NCBI GenBank assembly: GCA_034769895.1
Contig: CM068375.1
Location: forward strand, 252,133,542 to 252,197,541
Length of the DNA: 64,000 nt
DNA from: Magicicada septendecula
Lineage: Eukaryota > Arthropoda > Insecta > Hemiptera > Cicadidae
Direction: 5' to 3'
A program made the translations under genes and the position numbers. This document shows positions 47,470-58,362 of this stretch, piece after piece; the first letter of the stretch is position 1; each line of letters begins with the position of its first letter. The notes under the pieces were generated by a model that had not been told where the DNA came from, did no database searches, and saw only the letters and a program-made list of their open reading frames with translations.

Positions 47470-50400
47470 AAGATAAATGAAAGTAAGTTCAATTGTGAAA
47501 GTTTATATATATAATAATATTTATAAAGTGAACGAAGAGGATGAATCAACAAGATAATTATGGATCTTAATGTACATTCTTATACTTAAACCGTCTTAAA
47601 ACCTAAATTTTGTTTTTATTATTTTAGTTTTGTATCTTAGTTTTTAGTGGAAGTTATATTAAAGTATTTTATTGCTGCTGAAGGTAATCACTGATCATTT
47701 GTGAACACAAAATTATGTTTTAAAATTTTAATCAATACAGTAATTGTTTGAATAAATACTCTGTATAATTCCCATATTTGATTTCATAATATGGACAAGC
47801 TAATTTGAAACTTATTTTACTGTTTAATGTTAAATGCTTTGAAGTTTGCATAAATTACCTGTTACTGAGAGTTAACTTGTCCATTACACCCATCCAGGTA
47901 ATTTAAAATTTATATATCATTAGCACATGCTTAGTTGTATAATTTGTGCAAATCGTGATAGCACATACGGCAAACTACACAATCATAAACTTTTATCTAT
48001 ATCACTTGAAGCTGACTTGTCTAATCTCATTTAAATATAGTCTGGCTGTTAGCAGTGATAACAAAAAACACAGTCAATAGTGTAACAACACCTTTCGGTT
48101 TTGTTTTGTTTTTGTGTGAGCGTGTTTGTGTTATAGTGTGAAGAGGAATGTACTGAAAATGTGAAAGTTGACAGTGTTGTATGTATAATCAATTAAAATA
48201 TGACAACATGTTGCGTATAATATTTCAGTTAATGTCTAGAGGTATTCACTAATCAGCTTTTGTACTAACAACGATAGAAAGATTATGTGTATTGTACTCT
48301 GTGTGCCATTTTGTAATGAACACACAGTATAACATATGACTGGATAGACTACAGTTTTGTTTTAGAATGTAGCAGTTGTTAGATTCAAGAGTGGTTATAG
48401 GTGTTTTTTTTAGTCAAACATGCTTAAGAATATCTCTTGTCTTTTCACTTGCATCAGTTATTTTTTCATATTCACTTTTGTTTACAGTTTTGTTGAGGAT
48501 TTTAATGGTACAGATGTGAAACACATAAAATTATGAAAAAGTTTAATTCATCATGCCATGAAAACAACCCTCAGGCACTGAAAGTAACATGGTACTGCAT
48601 TCATCAGAATTGTACTCCCTTTGTAGTGTGTGTTTGTGTGTTTTGCCTACCTACCATTTACTACTGTTCATTTCCATTGTATTTTTATACTGTTATCTTC
48701 TACTATAATTATTAATATGTATATATCTCAGCTGTGTGCTGTATTTAGGCACATGCTATTCTGTGCTTGCGCACAGGGCGGCAAGATTTGGGGGGCGGCA
48801 AAATTTTTGATTTTTATTTTTTAGATTCACAATGAAAGGATATTTCCACTGCAAACTAACGCCTACGTCACACACGTCCGCCTTTTCTACAAACATTGTG
48901 CACAGTTTAATCTGAGTTGTGGCATCGGGAACTCAGAAATGGTTAATAAATGTCAGCCACTGCTGTGTGTAGTGAAAATGTGTTGTGTCTATTCAGCGTC
49001 ACCGCTGGTCTCCAGCACAGAGATACGATTTCTCATTTGTCAGAATCCCACCAATGAGAGTATTCAAGGTCAAATAACATTTATAATGTGTAATGGCACA
49101 GCCATGTATATTTACAAAACGTTTTGTTTTGGCTGACACTTATTACAGATCTACATCTGACCTAATGCAACCTCTTATTTATCTGTACAAATCAGCTGTC
49201 TGTTTTTACGTTTCACCGAACGTGTTGGTAGGCTGACGTGTTCGTACTCCTTAAAAAATAATACAGTAATGTAATTACAGTACTGTATGTGTTTATTTGT
49301 CATTTTCAAAATAAAATACGCAAACTTTAGTTGTTGAATTAAAAATTTACATATTCATTACATTTACGATGATACGTTGATACGTATATATACAATATTA
49401 TTGGTACTGTATATGTAATTGTTAATATGTATAATAAATATTTTCTTAGAAAAAAAACGCGTTATAGCGAATTCGTGTTATGTGGGGTCGCGCAAATTGG
49501 GGTATGATTTGTATTCCGCTGCTGTTCTACTAGTGCTACTAGTCTGTATAAATGAGGTAGGGAAGGTTTTTGTTGGCAACACTGCGCTGTCGGCTGCCGC
49601 TCTGGTCTGGCTCGCGCGTCGCTCTGTGCTACCGTTTGCCTATTCTGTTCAACTAGGTTATGTTAGTTTTTATTAAACTGTGAACTGTGATGTGAAGTGA
49701 AAAAAAGTACGAGTTTATTTTTTACTTCTTTAGTTCTTTATTGGATTGCAAATCGATATTTAAGTATAAAATTGAAATGGACGGAAGAAAAAGACTAAGT
49801 GGGGCGGCATATAGACGGAGGGCAGAAGAAAAGAAATAAAAAGAAGATGACACCCTTAAAAAAGTAAGAAAATTAGAATCTTTTTTTAGTTATGAAAAAA
49901 CTGAAAACAAAATTTCTGAAGAACCAAAAATTCATGTACGTAATAGTAATACTGGTGGTACTGGTAAGGAATGCAAAACAACCAACCAAGGTTCTACCAC
50001 TTCTGATGAAAATAATGAGATTCATCCAGAACCCTCAACATTGGCATCTCCTGGTCCAGACAAAAATAATGACAGTATAATTTGTTTGCCAGACAATGAT
50101 CCATATCAGTGGGTCATTACTGATGAAACCATTGATTTCTTAATCAAACAGGGTATAAAACAAAATGACGATTCTGATTTTTCAAAGTCAGTTCGTCTAT
50201 ATCATGATGGTAGAAAGAGGTACTGTACTGATAGTTTATTTAAAAGAAAGCTTTTGAATAGGAATGTTGTAAAACGAGAATATTTAGTTTATTCACCAAG
50301 TCAGGGGTCTCTATATTGTGCTCCTTGTATGCTTTTTGGAGGCCTATCTGGGTTTGCTTCAAAATCAGGGTTTAATGATTGGATTTACGCTGTACAACGT

Positions 50401-52320
50401 ATCTCCAAACATGAAAACTCATCCTCTCACAGAGATTGTGCAATTACATTTAAAACCCGAGCAAATGAATTATCTAGAATTGACAAAAAGTTAGTAACTG
50501 TTTTTGAGCAAGAGGTACAGTATTGGAGGAATGTACTACAGAGGGTAATTTCTGTCTTAAAAAAATTATCTTCTCGAGGACTAGCATTCCGAGGAGATAA
50601 CGAAGTGTTTGGGTCAGAGCATAATAGCAATTTTATGATGTGCCTTGAATTAATAGCTGAGTATGACCCCTTTCTATCTGCTCACATTTCACGCTATGGA
50701 AATCCAGGAATCGGAAGGACATCATATTTGAGTCCAGTAATTTGTGATGACCTTATTAAAATTATGGGAGAGAAAGTAGTCTCTAAGATTGTTGAAGAGG
50801 TCCAGTTGTGTAAATATGATTCAGTAATAGTTGACTCATCTCCAGACATTACTCATAACGACCAATTAACCTTCATTGTTTGTTATGTAAATGAGATAGG
50901 GGAGGCACATGAGAGATTTTTAACCATTAATTTTTTGCCACAGGTGAAAACCTTGCAGACGCAGTATTGGAGATTTTAAAAAGTATAAATCTAGAGATAT
51001 CTGATTGTAGGGGTCAAACTTATGACAATTGTTCAAACATGTCAGGTATATATTCTGGTTTGCAAGCCAGAATCAAGGCAATCAATCCACTAGCTTTCTA
51101 TATTCCCTGTGCTGCCCATTCAGAAAATTTGAGTGGTTCTCGAGCAGCAGATTGTTGTCGGGAGTCTGTAACATTTTTTGACTTCTTGCAGAGTATTTTT
51201 AATTTTTTTTCTAGTTCGACACAGAGATGGAATTTGCTTTTATCATATTTTGGTCCAAAAAGCCCAACATTGAAATCATTAAGTCAGACTCGTTGGAGTG
51301 CACGAGAAGAAGCGTGTAAAAGTCTAAATTTAGATGGGACAGCTATATTCAATGCTCTTAAGTCATTTTCCGAAGACGCCACCCAAAAATGTTTGGACCG
51401 AAACAAAGCTAAAGGTTTACTTAAGCAGTTAACTCATATTGACACAGCATTTATGTCTAGCCTTTGGGATGCCATATTCCAACAGTTTGGGAAGACAATG
51501 GAAAAGCTACAAGCAGAAGATTTGGATGTCTCTGCTGCCAAGGAACTTTATGAATCGTTGATTGGTTATCTTGAAGAAATTAGGGAACTGTATCATGAAT
51601 ACGAATCCCAAGCTGTAAAAAAGATAAATGAGACAATGACACTAACACTAAATAAAACATCATCAGAACTTAATATGACCTCACCTAAGAGGAAGAGGAA
51701 AAAGAAACGATTTTTTGATCAGTCTGACTCTGACACGAATGAAGAGAAAGGTGATAATTTATCTACACATGAAGATAAAGGATCAAAAGAAATACACTTA
51801 AATGAAAAAAAGCTTAAGTCAAGTTTTCTTGCTGTAATTGACACATTGAAGGAGGATTTGGAAAAAAGAATATCTGTGTACACATATTTTGCGTCTAGAT
51901 TTGATTTTATTTCCAAACTTCCAAATCTTGAACCTACTAGTATAATGAATTCAGCAAAAGAACTGTATGAACTGTACAATACGGATTTGGAGGATAGTCT
52001 AATAAATGAGTGTATCCATCTTAAAGGTTTCATAAAAAATATTAAACGTGAAGTGCTAAACAAGAAAGGTGAAAAAGTAGAAAAACCCTGGACTTCGCCA
52101 AGTTTGAATAAAATGTTAATTGAAAGAAACTTACAAGAAGTTTATCCTAATATTTGTGTTGCGCTGAAAATTTATAACTGCACAGCTGCAACCAACTGTT
52201 CAGCTGAAAGATCGTTTTCTGTTTTAAGAAGAGTGAACAACTACATGCGGTCAAGCCAAAGACAAGAGCGACTTGTAAGTGAAGCAGTTCTGTGTATTGA
52301 GTCAGATATAACTAACAGGC

Positions 52321-53570
52321 TGTAACAGTACATAAAGGCCCAATACCTTAATTATGGGATCTGAGGTTATTTTTTATCTTTTATTGTATAACTGTTAACT
52401 ACAGAATGGTTAGGTCCATTGTCCCTCTGTAAAAAGGAACAATGCATATTCGGTGAGAGTAGTACCATGCCAAGGTCACCGTTGGACGAGCAAAAGCCGG
52501 TAGAGGTAATGGCGGTGTATACGATGACGGACTATAAATAAGAATTGTGATTGGGTTATAAAGCTGTTTCGTCAATGAAATAAACAGTTTCGGTTATAAA
52601 CAAAAGACAATGACGCATGAACCACAACGTATGTAACGAGGCGTTGTCCCATCAAACAAAAGACGATGACGTCAAATGCACTAACACAAGTGCAAATTTG
52701 CATATTCCTCTTTCTCAGTTCAACGCAGCATTCCAAGGGGTCAGCAGCGATGTATCGCTGTCTGGTCAGTTTTTCAACAAAAGTTTAAAATTACTATTAT
52801 CTAAAATCAAAATGTGATAGTGGAGCGGTAGAGGGCTCAAGTTTTTATTAACAGTAAAAACATAAAATGTAGAATCAGTGCACAATGTATTAAACAAGAA
52901 ATATGAGGCGAACACCGGCCATACCACTGGAGAACAGCCAACACCAGCGAGGGATCAACTCCGACCACGTTTAGAGAAGTTGAACCATTATCACCTTTTA
53001 TTTTCTTAATAATGAGCTCATTAACTGATACTAGCTAAATTTGATCAATGTATTTGCAATAGAGAGAATGAATGTGAGTACGAGTGAGTGAACGCATGGC
53101 CATGATTATATATGCAAATGGCATTGTTTGTGTATCTGTTAATATGCGATTCATTACATAATTAGAGCTGCAGCCAAAAGTAAAAATTTTATAAGAATAG
53201 TAACAAGATTCACTATGATGAAAAGATTATGACTGAATAGGGTTTGAATAAAAATAGCCACCATTTTGTTTTTACCATTGTATGTGACGCCATTTTGAGG
53301 CATTATTATATATATATGTTTATTTTGTTCCGACAATTAAAATCCAGTAATTACACTCAGTTAACTATCAGTGTTATTATTTCTATCACCTTTTTGAATC
53401 TGAATCTCGCTGAGAATGAACCCTGGCCCCTTAGAGAGAGATTTACAGTAGAAAGAAATCACGTGCTCCCACATACATGGAATCGGTAAGTACCCGTGTT
53501 TACCATATAACAGTTAATTTTATATGTATATAAATATAAATATTTGTGTGTAAGAGTAAGTGAGTTAACA
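52321..53570 (+). repeat. 5' LTR
   Basis: The LTR has TG...CA form. A TATAAATA box-like element lies near 52532, after a GC-richer stretch. It contains several short frames that are also present in the 3' LTR and are not genes. The first five bases supply a stop codon to the interrupted hAT frame. Confidence 0.92.
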
Positions 53571-53572
53571 AA

Positions 53573-53590
53573 TGGCGCCCGAACAGGGAC
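53573..53590 (+). promoter_or_regulatory. tRNA-Lys primer-binding site
   Basis: The 18 bases TGGCGCCCGAACAGGGAC, two bases after the 5' LTR, are complementary to the 3' end of a tRNA-Lys as used by many LTR retroelements for minus-strand priming. Match and position are exact. Confidence 0.92.
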
Positions 53591-53755
53591 TTTATATAAA
53601 GATATTTTATATAAAATAGAAGCCAGATTCAGAAACAAGGAAGGTGATAGAATGGTGCATAACCTAATACATGAGAGGTTATGTTGACAAAACATATTAA
53701 GTAATAATGGCGACAAGTGTAACTAAATAGTCATTTCAATATTCAAATTACCAAA

Positions 53756-54288
53756 ATGGCAGAAAGTAATGATAGCATAGAAATCAATAATACAGCTACA
53801 GAGTCAATTTTATTAGATGGAATAAATGCCAACTCAACACCTAAAACAATTGAAAATAAAATATCATTGGAAGATTTATTTACATTAACTATGACAAATT
53901 TAACCAGATGAATTGTACATTTAATGTAAAGTTAGACAGTTTCGAGAACGAACTAAAGAAACAAAATAACTTGCAGAATGTAAAATTGAATAAATTAGAG
54001 GAGAAATTAGAAGAATTAAAACATGAAATGCAGAAACGAAATTTTAATGTTGACAAGAGAATTAATGAGATAGAGTTAGAAAATAAGAGTAGAGAAATAG
54101 ACAAATTAGATAGAAACAAAGACAAGGTAAGTAGTAGTGGAAATTATGATAAAATAAATAAAAATATGGTAATAGGAGATAATAGTGTGGATGTTGGTAG
54201 TGATAGTGAGATTTTAATGAGAGAGAATGTAGCTTGGTGTGATAGAGAGAGATGTTTTAAAAGTGAGAGTATTGTGAGAGAAAAATAG
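53756..54288 (+). pseudogene. Gag-like coiled-coil remnant of the LTR element
   Basis: A 51-codon frame (53756-53911) ends with TMTNLTR; its TGA overlaps the ATG of a second frame (53908-54288, 126 residues) as ATGA. The second frame has heptad-like K/E/L/N-rich sequence (KLNKLEEKLEELKHEM) suggesting a coiled coil, as in some insect LTR-element Gag N-termini. No zinc knuckle is seen. The two frames probably represent one ancestral gag interrupted by a shift; translation by reinitiation cannot be excluded. A third small frame at 54330-54620 may be a further remnant. Confidence 0.5.
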
Positions 54289-56490
54289 AAGTAGAGATTT
54301 TTAAGATAAGTAGAGATTATGAAGAGTTTATGGAAAGGTTAGGAGTAGAGATGATATATAATGAAGGGAGTAAGTACTTACCTTGTAATAAAACTGAAGT
54401 AGTAGGAGATAATGAGAATGATGACTTTATAAAATACCTAATTATGACTGATAATACAGGAGGTAACAGGACAATGACCAATCATGACAGGTTAAATGAG
54501 TTTGAGGATAATGATGAACATTTGAATTGGATATGTATTTATGATGTTAGTATAAGGTATCTAATAATAAACAATGTATATAGTTTTAAGATTCGACTAT
54601 TATTTGACGATGGAGGGTAAACAGTTTATTGTGTTTATAAACATTTAATTATGTGAACAGTGTTTTTCAGGATGGACTGTTTATGACTGATTTATGGTAA
54701 ACGATTAATTGGTAATTTGGATTGTATATTTTTGTGTATATTAATGTCAATGTATTTGTGTATTTTTGCTGTTGTGTATTTTTGTGTAGACTATGTACTG
54801 TAGAATTTTAAATAATTGATAATGATTTTAAATGATATTATGGAATTCAGAGTCTAATGGTTAATAAATGATTATGCATATGATATATTTGGATATTGAG
54901 AGGTATTGTTGTTAGTAGATAAGTGATGAATTTTCTAGTGGTATATTAAGGTGAAACGTTGTAAAAGAATTTGGGTAATAATTATAAATAAGGGCATTGG
55001 AATTAGTTAAATAGAGTTAATGGGAGTTAGTGAAAAAATAAGAATGTTGAGATACTGATAATATATAAAGAGGTGTTAGATATTTTAGGGACACAGTGGT
55101 TAGTGATTATATGTAGAGTTGAGTAATATGAATGGTAATTATATTTGTTGATGGTGATATTTTGTAGTAAGGGTATTGGTGTAGGGAGTCCGCAACGAAA
55201 GGTGTTGGGACAGGAAGGGACCGTTGTGTGCCGGAAAGGGTTACCTGAAAGGGTCAGGAACCAATGAGGGAATGAGCATAGATAGGGAACACACACATAC
55301 TAGTACAAAAATGAGCGGTGCCAGAGGTTTTAAATGGGATTAGTGAAGGGGGTTATTATAGAGATATTGGTGTCATATTATGTTAATGGTTAGAAGCAGT
55401 TAGTAGTAAAAAATAGGTGAGTAAGGTTAGATTGACAAATGCCAAAATAAGAAATAGAAAATAGTGAATAAGAGAGAGTCACCCAAACTAGTAAGGATAA
55501 AAGGGTTAGAAAAAGAAAATTCATGGTAGGAAGGTAATTGTAACTGAAAGGTAAATGATAAATTTGAAATTGTTATATAGAATCTGATATAAACGAATGT
55601 CAAATAATTAAAAGTTAATAGAGAATTGTTGATAGTAATGATGTGATAAAGTTTTGGTACAAGTCATGTAAATGTAAATTGTTTAATGTAAGGTAAATGT
55701 AACAATGTTAATGTTTAATGTACAATGTTTTATTATGTTTTTATTATGTTGAGGGTCATAGTGTGTGGTTAGGAGGTCACTACAGGGGTAACGACGGTAA
55801 CAAATATTAAAAGATAGTAGATTTTGGATGTTAAAAGTATAAAGTTAGAAATGGTGTTGAACAAAATATAGTATGATGTCATTTGCAAAAGACATAAAAT
55901 GATTATAAAGTTGAGTAATAAAATTTGAATAATAAACTTGTCTGCCATAGTAGTTGTAGGTTGAATTTTATAGAAATAAATAGGTGAAGGTGTTTTGGGT
56001 AATGTTAAAGAATTGTTTGTGTATTATCTTATTTGTAGGAACATATGTTTTTTCTCTTACAAGGAAGAGATTGAATTTGGTGGTGGTAGAAAATCAGTCT
56101 ATGTTGGATTCTTGTTGTTGTTGCGTTGAAAATTTTTAAAATTGAACAAACCAATGCCCAGACACAAACCAATGCATCTAAATGGAAACATATCAGTTGT
56201 AGATATGGAAGTATATTAGACCACTATTTTAAAATTTTGTATTCAATGTTTCAGAGTTTTGTGGTGTTGTGACCGCGGTTCTGAGCTGGCCGGTGCGTCA
56301 GAACAGGAGCGTAGAGTGCCTCATGGCCTTATGGTGTTGGGATCTCTCCTGAGAAGTCCAGTAAGGTCAGAGGGTGCGATCAGCATCATTGGACCAAGGG
56401 TAAGTGATTGTCAATTTTTATGTATATAAACATTACAGGGGGTTGTGGTGACATATCTAGGCTGATCCTTTTAGAACCGTATGAATGAGT
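54289..56490 (+). other. LTR-element interior without recognisable pol
   Basis: AT-rich sequence with stop codons in every frame. No RT, RNase H, protease or integrase motif was found. A GC-richer patch at 56260-56405 ends in GGGTAAGTG, which resembles a splice donor. The lack of pol defines the element as a large non-autonomous retrotransposon. Confidence 0.6.
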
Positions 56491-56530
56491 CAATGAAAGT
56501 TTTTGTGTCTCGACACAAAATCTTTCATTG
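56491..56530 (+). promoter_or_regulatory. Long hairpin directly before the polypurine tract
   Basis: CAATGAAAG pairs with CTTTCATTG (9 bp) and TTTTGTGT with ACACAAAA (8 bp), with one T-T mismatch between them and loop CTCG. It lies immediately upstream of the purine tract, so it would end the RNA just before plus-strand priming. Function is unknown. Confidence 0.75.
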
Positions 56531-56538
56531 AGGGGGTT
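56530..56538 (+). promoter_or_regulatory. Polypurine tract
   Basis: GAGGGGGTT stands directly before the 3' LTR (TG at 56539), the place of the plus-strand primer in LTR retroelements. Confidence 0.75.
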
Positions 56539-57769
56539 TGTAACAGTACATAAAGGCCCAATACCTTAATTATGGGATCTGAGGTTATTTTTTATCTTTT
56601 ATTGTATAACTGTTAACTACAGAATGGTTAGGTCCATTGTCCCTCTGTAAAAAGGAACAACGCATATTCGGTGAGAGTAGTACCATGCCAAGGTCACCGT
56701 TGGGCGAGCAAAAGCCGGTAGAGGTAATGACGGTGTATATGATGACGGACTATAAATAAGAATTGTGATTGGGTTATAAAGCTGTTTCGTCATAAACAAA
56801 AGACAATGACGCATGAACCACAACGTATGTAACGAGGCGTTGTCCCATCAAACAAAAGACGATGACGTCAAATGCACTAACACAAGCGCAAATTTCCATA
56901 TTCCTCTTTCTCAGTTCAACGCAGCATTCCAAGGGGTCAGCAGCGATGTATCGCTGTCTGGTCAGTTTTTCAACAAAAGTTTAAAATTACTATTATCTAA
57001 AATCAAAATGTGATAGTGGAGCGGTAGAGGGCTCAAGTTTTTATTAACAGTAAAAACATAAAATGTAGAATCAGTGCACAATGTATTAAACAAGAAATAT
57101 GAGGCAAACACCGGCCATACCACTGGAGAACAGCCAACACCAGCGAGGGATCAACTCCGACCACGTTTAGAGAAGTTGAACCATTATCACCTTTTATTTT
57201 CTTAATAATGAGCTCATTAACTGATACTAGCTAAATTTGATCAATGTATTTGCAATAGGGAGAATGAATGTGAGTACGAGTGAGTGAACGCATGGCCATG
57301 ATTATATATGCAAATGGAATTGGTTTGTGTATCTGTTAATATACGATTCATTACATAATTAGAGCTGCAGCCAAAAGTAAAAATTTTATAAGAATAGTAA
57401 CAAGATTCACTATGATGAAAAGATTATGACTGAATAGGGTTTGAATAAAAATAGCCACCATTTTGTTTTTACCATTGTATGTGACGCCATTTTGAGGCAT
57501 TATTATATATATATATGTTTATTTTGTTCCGACAATTAAAATCCAGTAATTACACTCAGTTAACTATCAGTGTTATTATTTCTATCACCTTTTTGAATCT
57601 GAATCTCACTGAGAATGAACCCTGGCCCCTTAGAGAGAGATTTACAGTAGAAAGAAATCACGTGCTCCCACATACATGGAATCGGTAAGTACCCGTGTTT
57701 ACCATATAACAGTTAATTTTATATGTATATAAATATAAATATTTGTGTGTAAGAGTAAGTGAGTTAACA
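56539..57769 (+). repeat. 3' LTR
   Basis: It matches the 5' LTR along its whole length apart from scattered substitutions, a 22-bp deletion near 56792 (relative to 52587-52608) and 1-2 base indels. It ends GTTAACA before the AGGC duplication, after which the hAT transposase frame resumes. Confidence 0.92.
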
Positions 57770-58362
57770 AGGCTAAGTTTTGACGAAATAATCAATGATT
57801 TTACTCACAGTCAAGCCAGACAAAAACCGTTCATTATGTAAGGTCAGATACATTTTTACTTATCAGGTTTGGTTAAATGCTTTTTCACTGAACTTGCTGT
57901 AATTCCGTAATGTATTAAAAATAATCAATGTCAAAAACACTGCTTACTTTTTAATTCCATGTCTAATTATTACAATGTTAAGAGTAAATATTTAAGAAAT
58001 ACATCATAATTTAAGTGAAATTGTGAAATATAAAAAAATATGACATAACTGTGATTAAGAGTAAAAAGAATAAATTTTCTGTAGACTACATCCTACATGA
58101 ATTATATGTCAATGTCGAGAGAATTACGCCATTTAAAATTACATTGTAACTTGTAATACCTACAACGCTACAACAGACTGCCATCATATGTTTATGTTTA
58201 CCTATTATAATGTACTCAACTTGAGCTAGTATGTCTGTAAAATCACGGCTTGTTTCCTTGTTTGAGTCGTAAGTTTGTGTGGGTGTGGGCGTGGTGCATG
58301 GGGGTGGCATATTACTTAGAGCACAGGGGCGCACAATACCTAAATACAGGCCTGGCTGTGTG

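Larger units (their letters stand above)
46962..47517. repeat. Near-perfect inverted repeat (about 265-bp arms) of Penelope-like origin
   Basis: Arms 46962-47226 and 47252-47517 are complementary with few differences and are separated by about 25 bp. Each carries a CA/C-rich stretch (CCCCCACCACACACACC) and a hammerhead motif near its outer end, like the Penelope-like pair at 42296. The same short peptide is readable on both strands, which is a consequence of the inversion and not a gene. It looks like two 5'-truncated 3' ends of one family joined head to head. A transcript crossing it would form a very long hairpin. Confidence 0.85.
52321..57769 (+). mobile_element. Non-autonomous LTR retrotransposon (5.4 kb)
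   Basis: LTRs of 1250 bp (52321-53570) and 1231 bp (56539-57769) both begin TGTAACAG and end GTTAACA. A 4-bp duplication AGGC flanks the element (52317-52320 and 57770-57773). A primer-binding site, a gag-like remnant, a terminal hairpin and a polypurine tract are present, but no protease, RT, RNase H or integrase is seen in the 2.97-kb interior. It therefore depends on proteins from another element. The LTRs differ by about a dozen substitutions plus one 22-bp deletion, so insertion is fairly recent. It lies in sense with both the hAT and the host gene. Confidence 0.92.
49777..57841 (+). pseudogene. hAT transposase (zinc-finger MYM/DUF4371-like), three lesions
   Basis: The start at 49777 (MDGRKRLSGAAYRRRAEEK) fits the family's basic N-terminus. 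An in-frame TAA at 49837 interrupts it after 20 codons. The reading then continues through a TTF-like zinc finger (LYCAPCMLFGG, about 50310), the first acidic core motif SVIVDSSPDITHNDQ (about 50820-50865), a 1-nt frameshift at the T run 50931-50936, the second motif QTYDNCSNMSGIYSGLQ (about 51016-51066), a basic KRKRKKKR patch (about 51690-51713) and the dimerisation block NCSAERSFSVLRRVNNYMRS (about 52195-52255). The frame is cut at 52320 by the LTR element and its last codons, ending RQKPFIM and TAA, are at 57774-57841. Overall about 850 codons, unusually well kept apart from these lesions. Confidence 0.88.
48739..58354 (+). mobile_element. hAT DNA transposon split by an LTR retrotransposon
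   Basis: An exact 8-bp duplication GCTGTGTG lies at 48731-48738 and 58355-58362. Inside are inverted CTGTATTTAGG (48739-48749) and CCTAAATACAG (58339-58349). The right end has five more bases (GCCTG, to CAG-type end), which the left end has lost. Without the 5449-bp LTR element and its duplicated 4 bases the hAT is about 4.16 kb. It sits in the 15-kb phosphatase intron in the same orientation as the gene. Confidence 0.85.

Noticed and set aside
52617-57013. Identical 66-codon frames in the two LTRs (52617-52817 and 56813-57013)
   Set aside because: Position inside LTRs and absence of any family pattern make a gene unlikely; the identity follows from LTR duplication.
48773-58336. CAGGGCGGCAAG at 48773 and CAGGGGCGCAC near 58324 as hAT ends
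   Set aside because: They are in the same orientation, not inverted; the exact 8-bp duplication places the true ends at 48739 and 58354.
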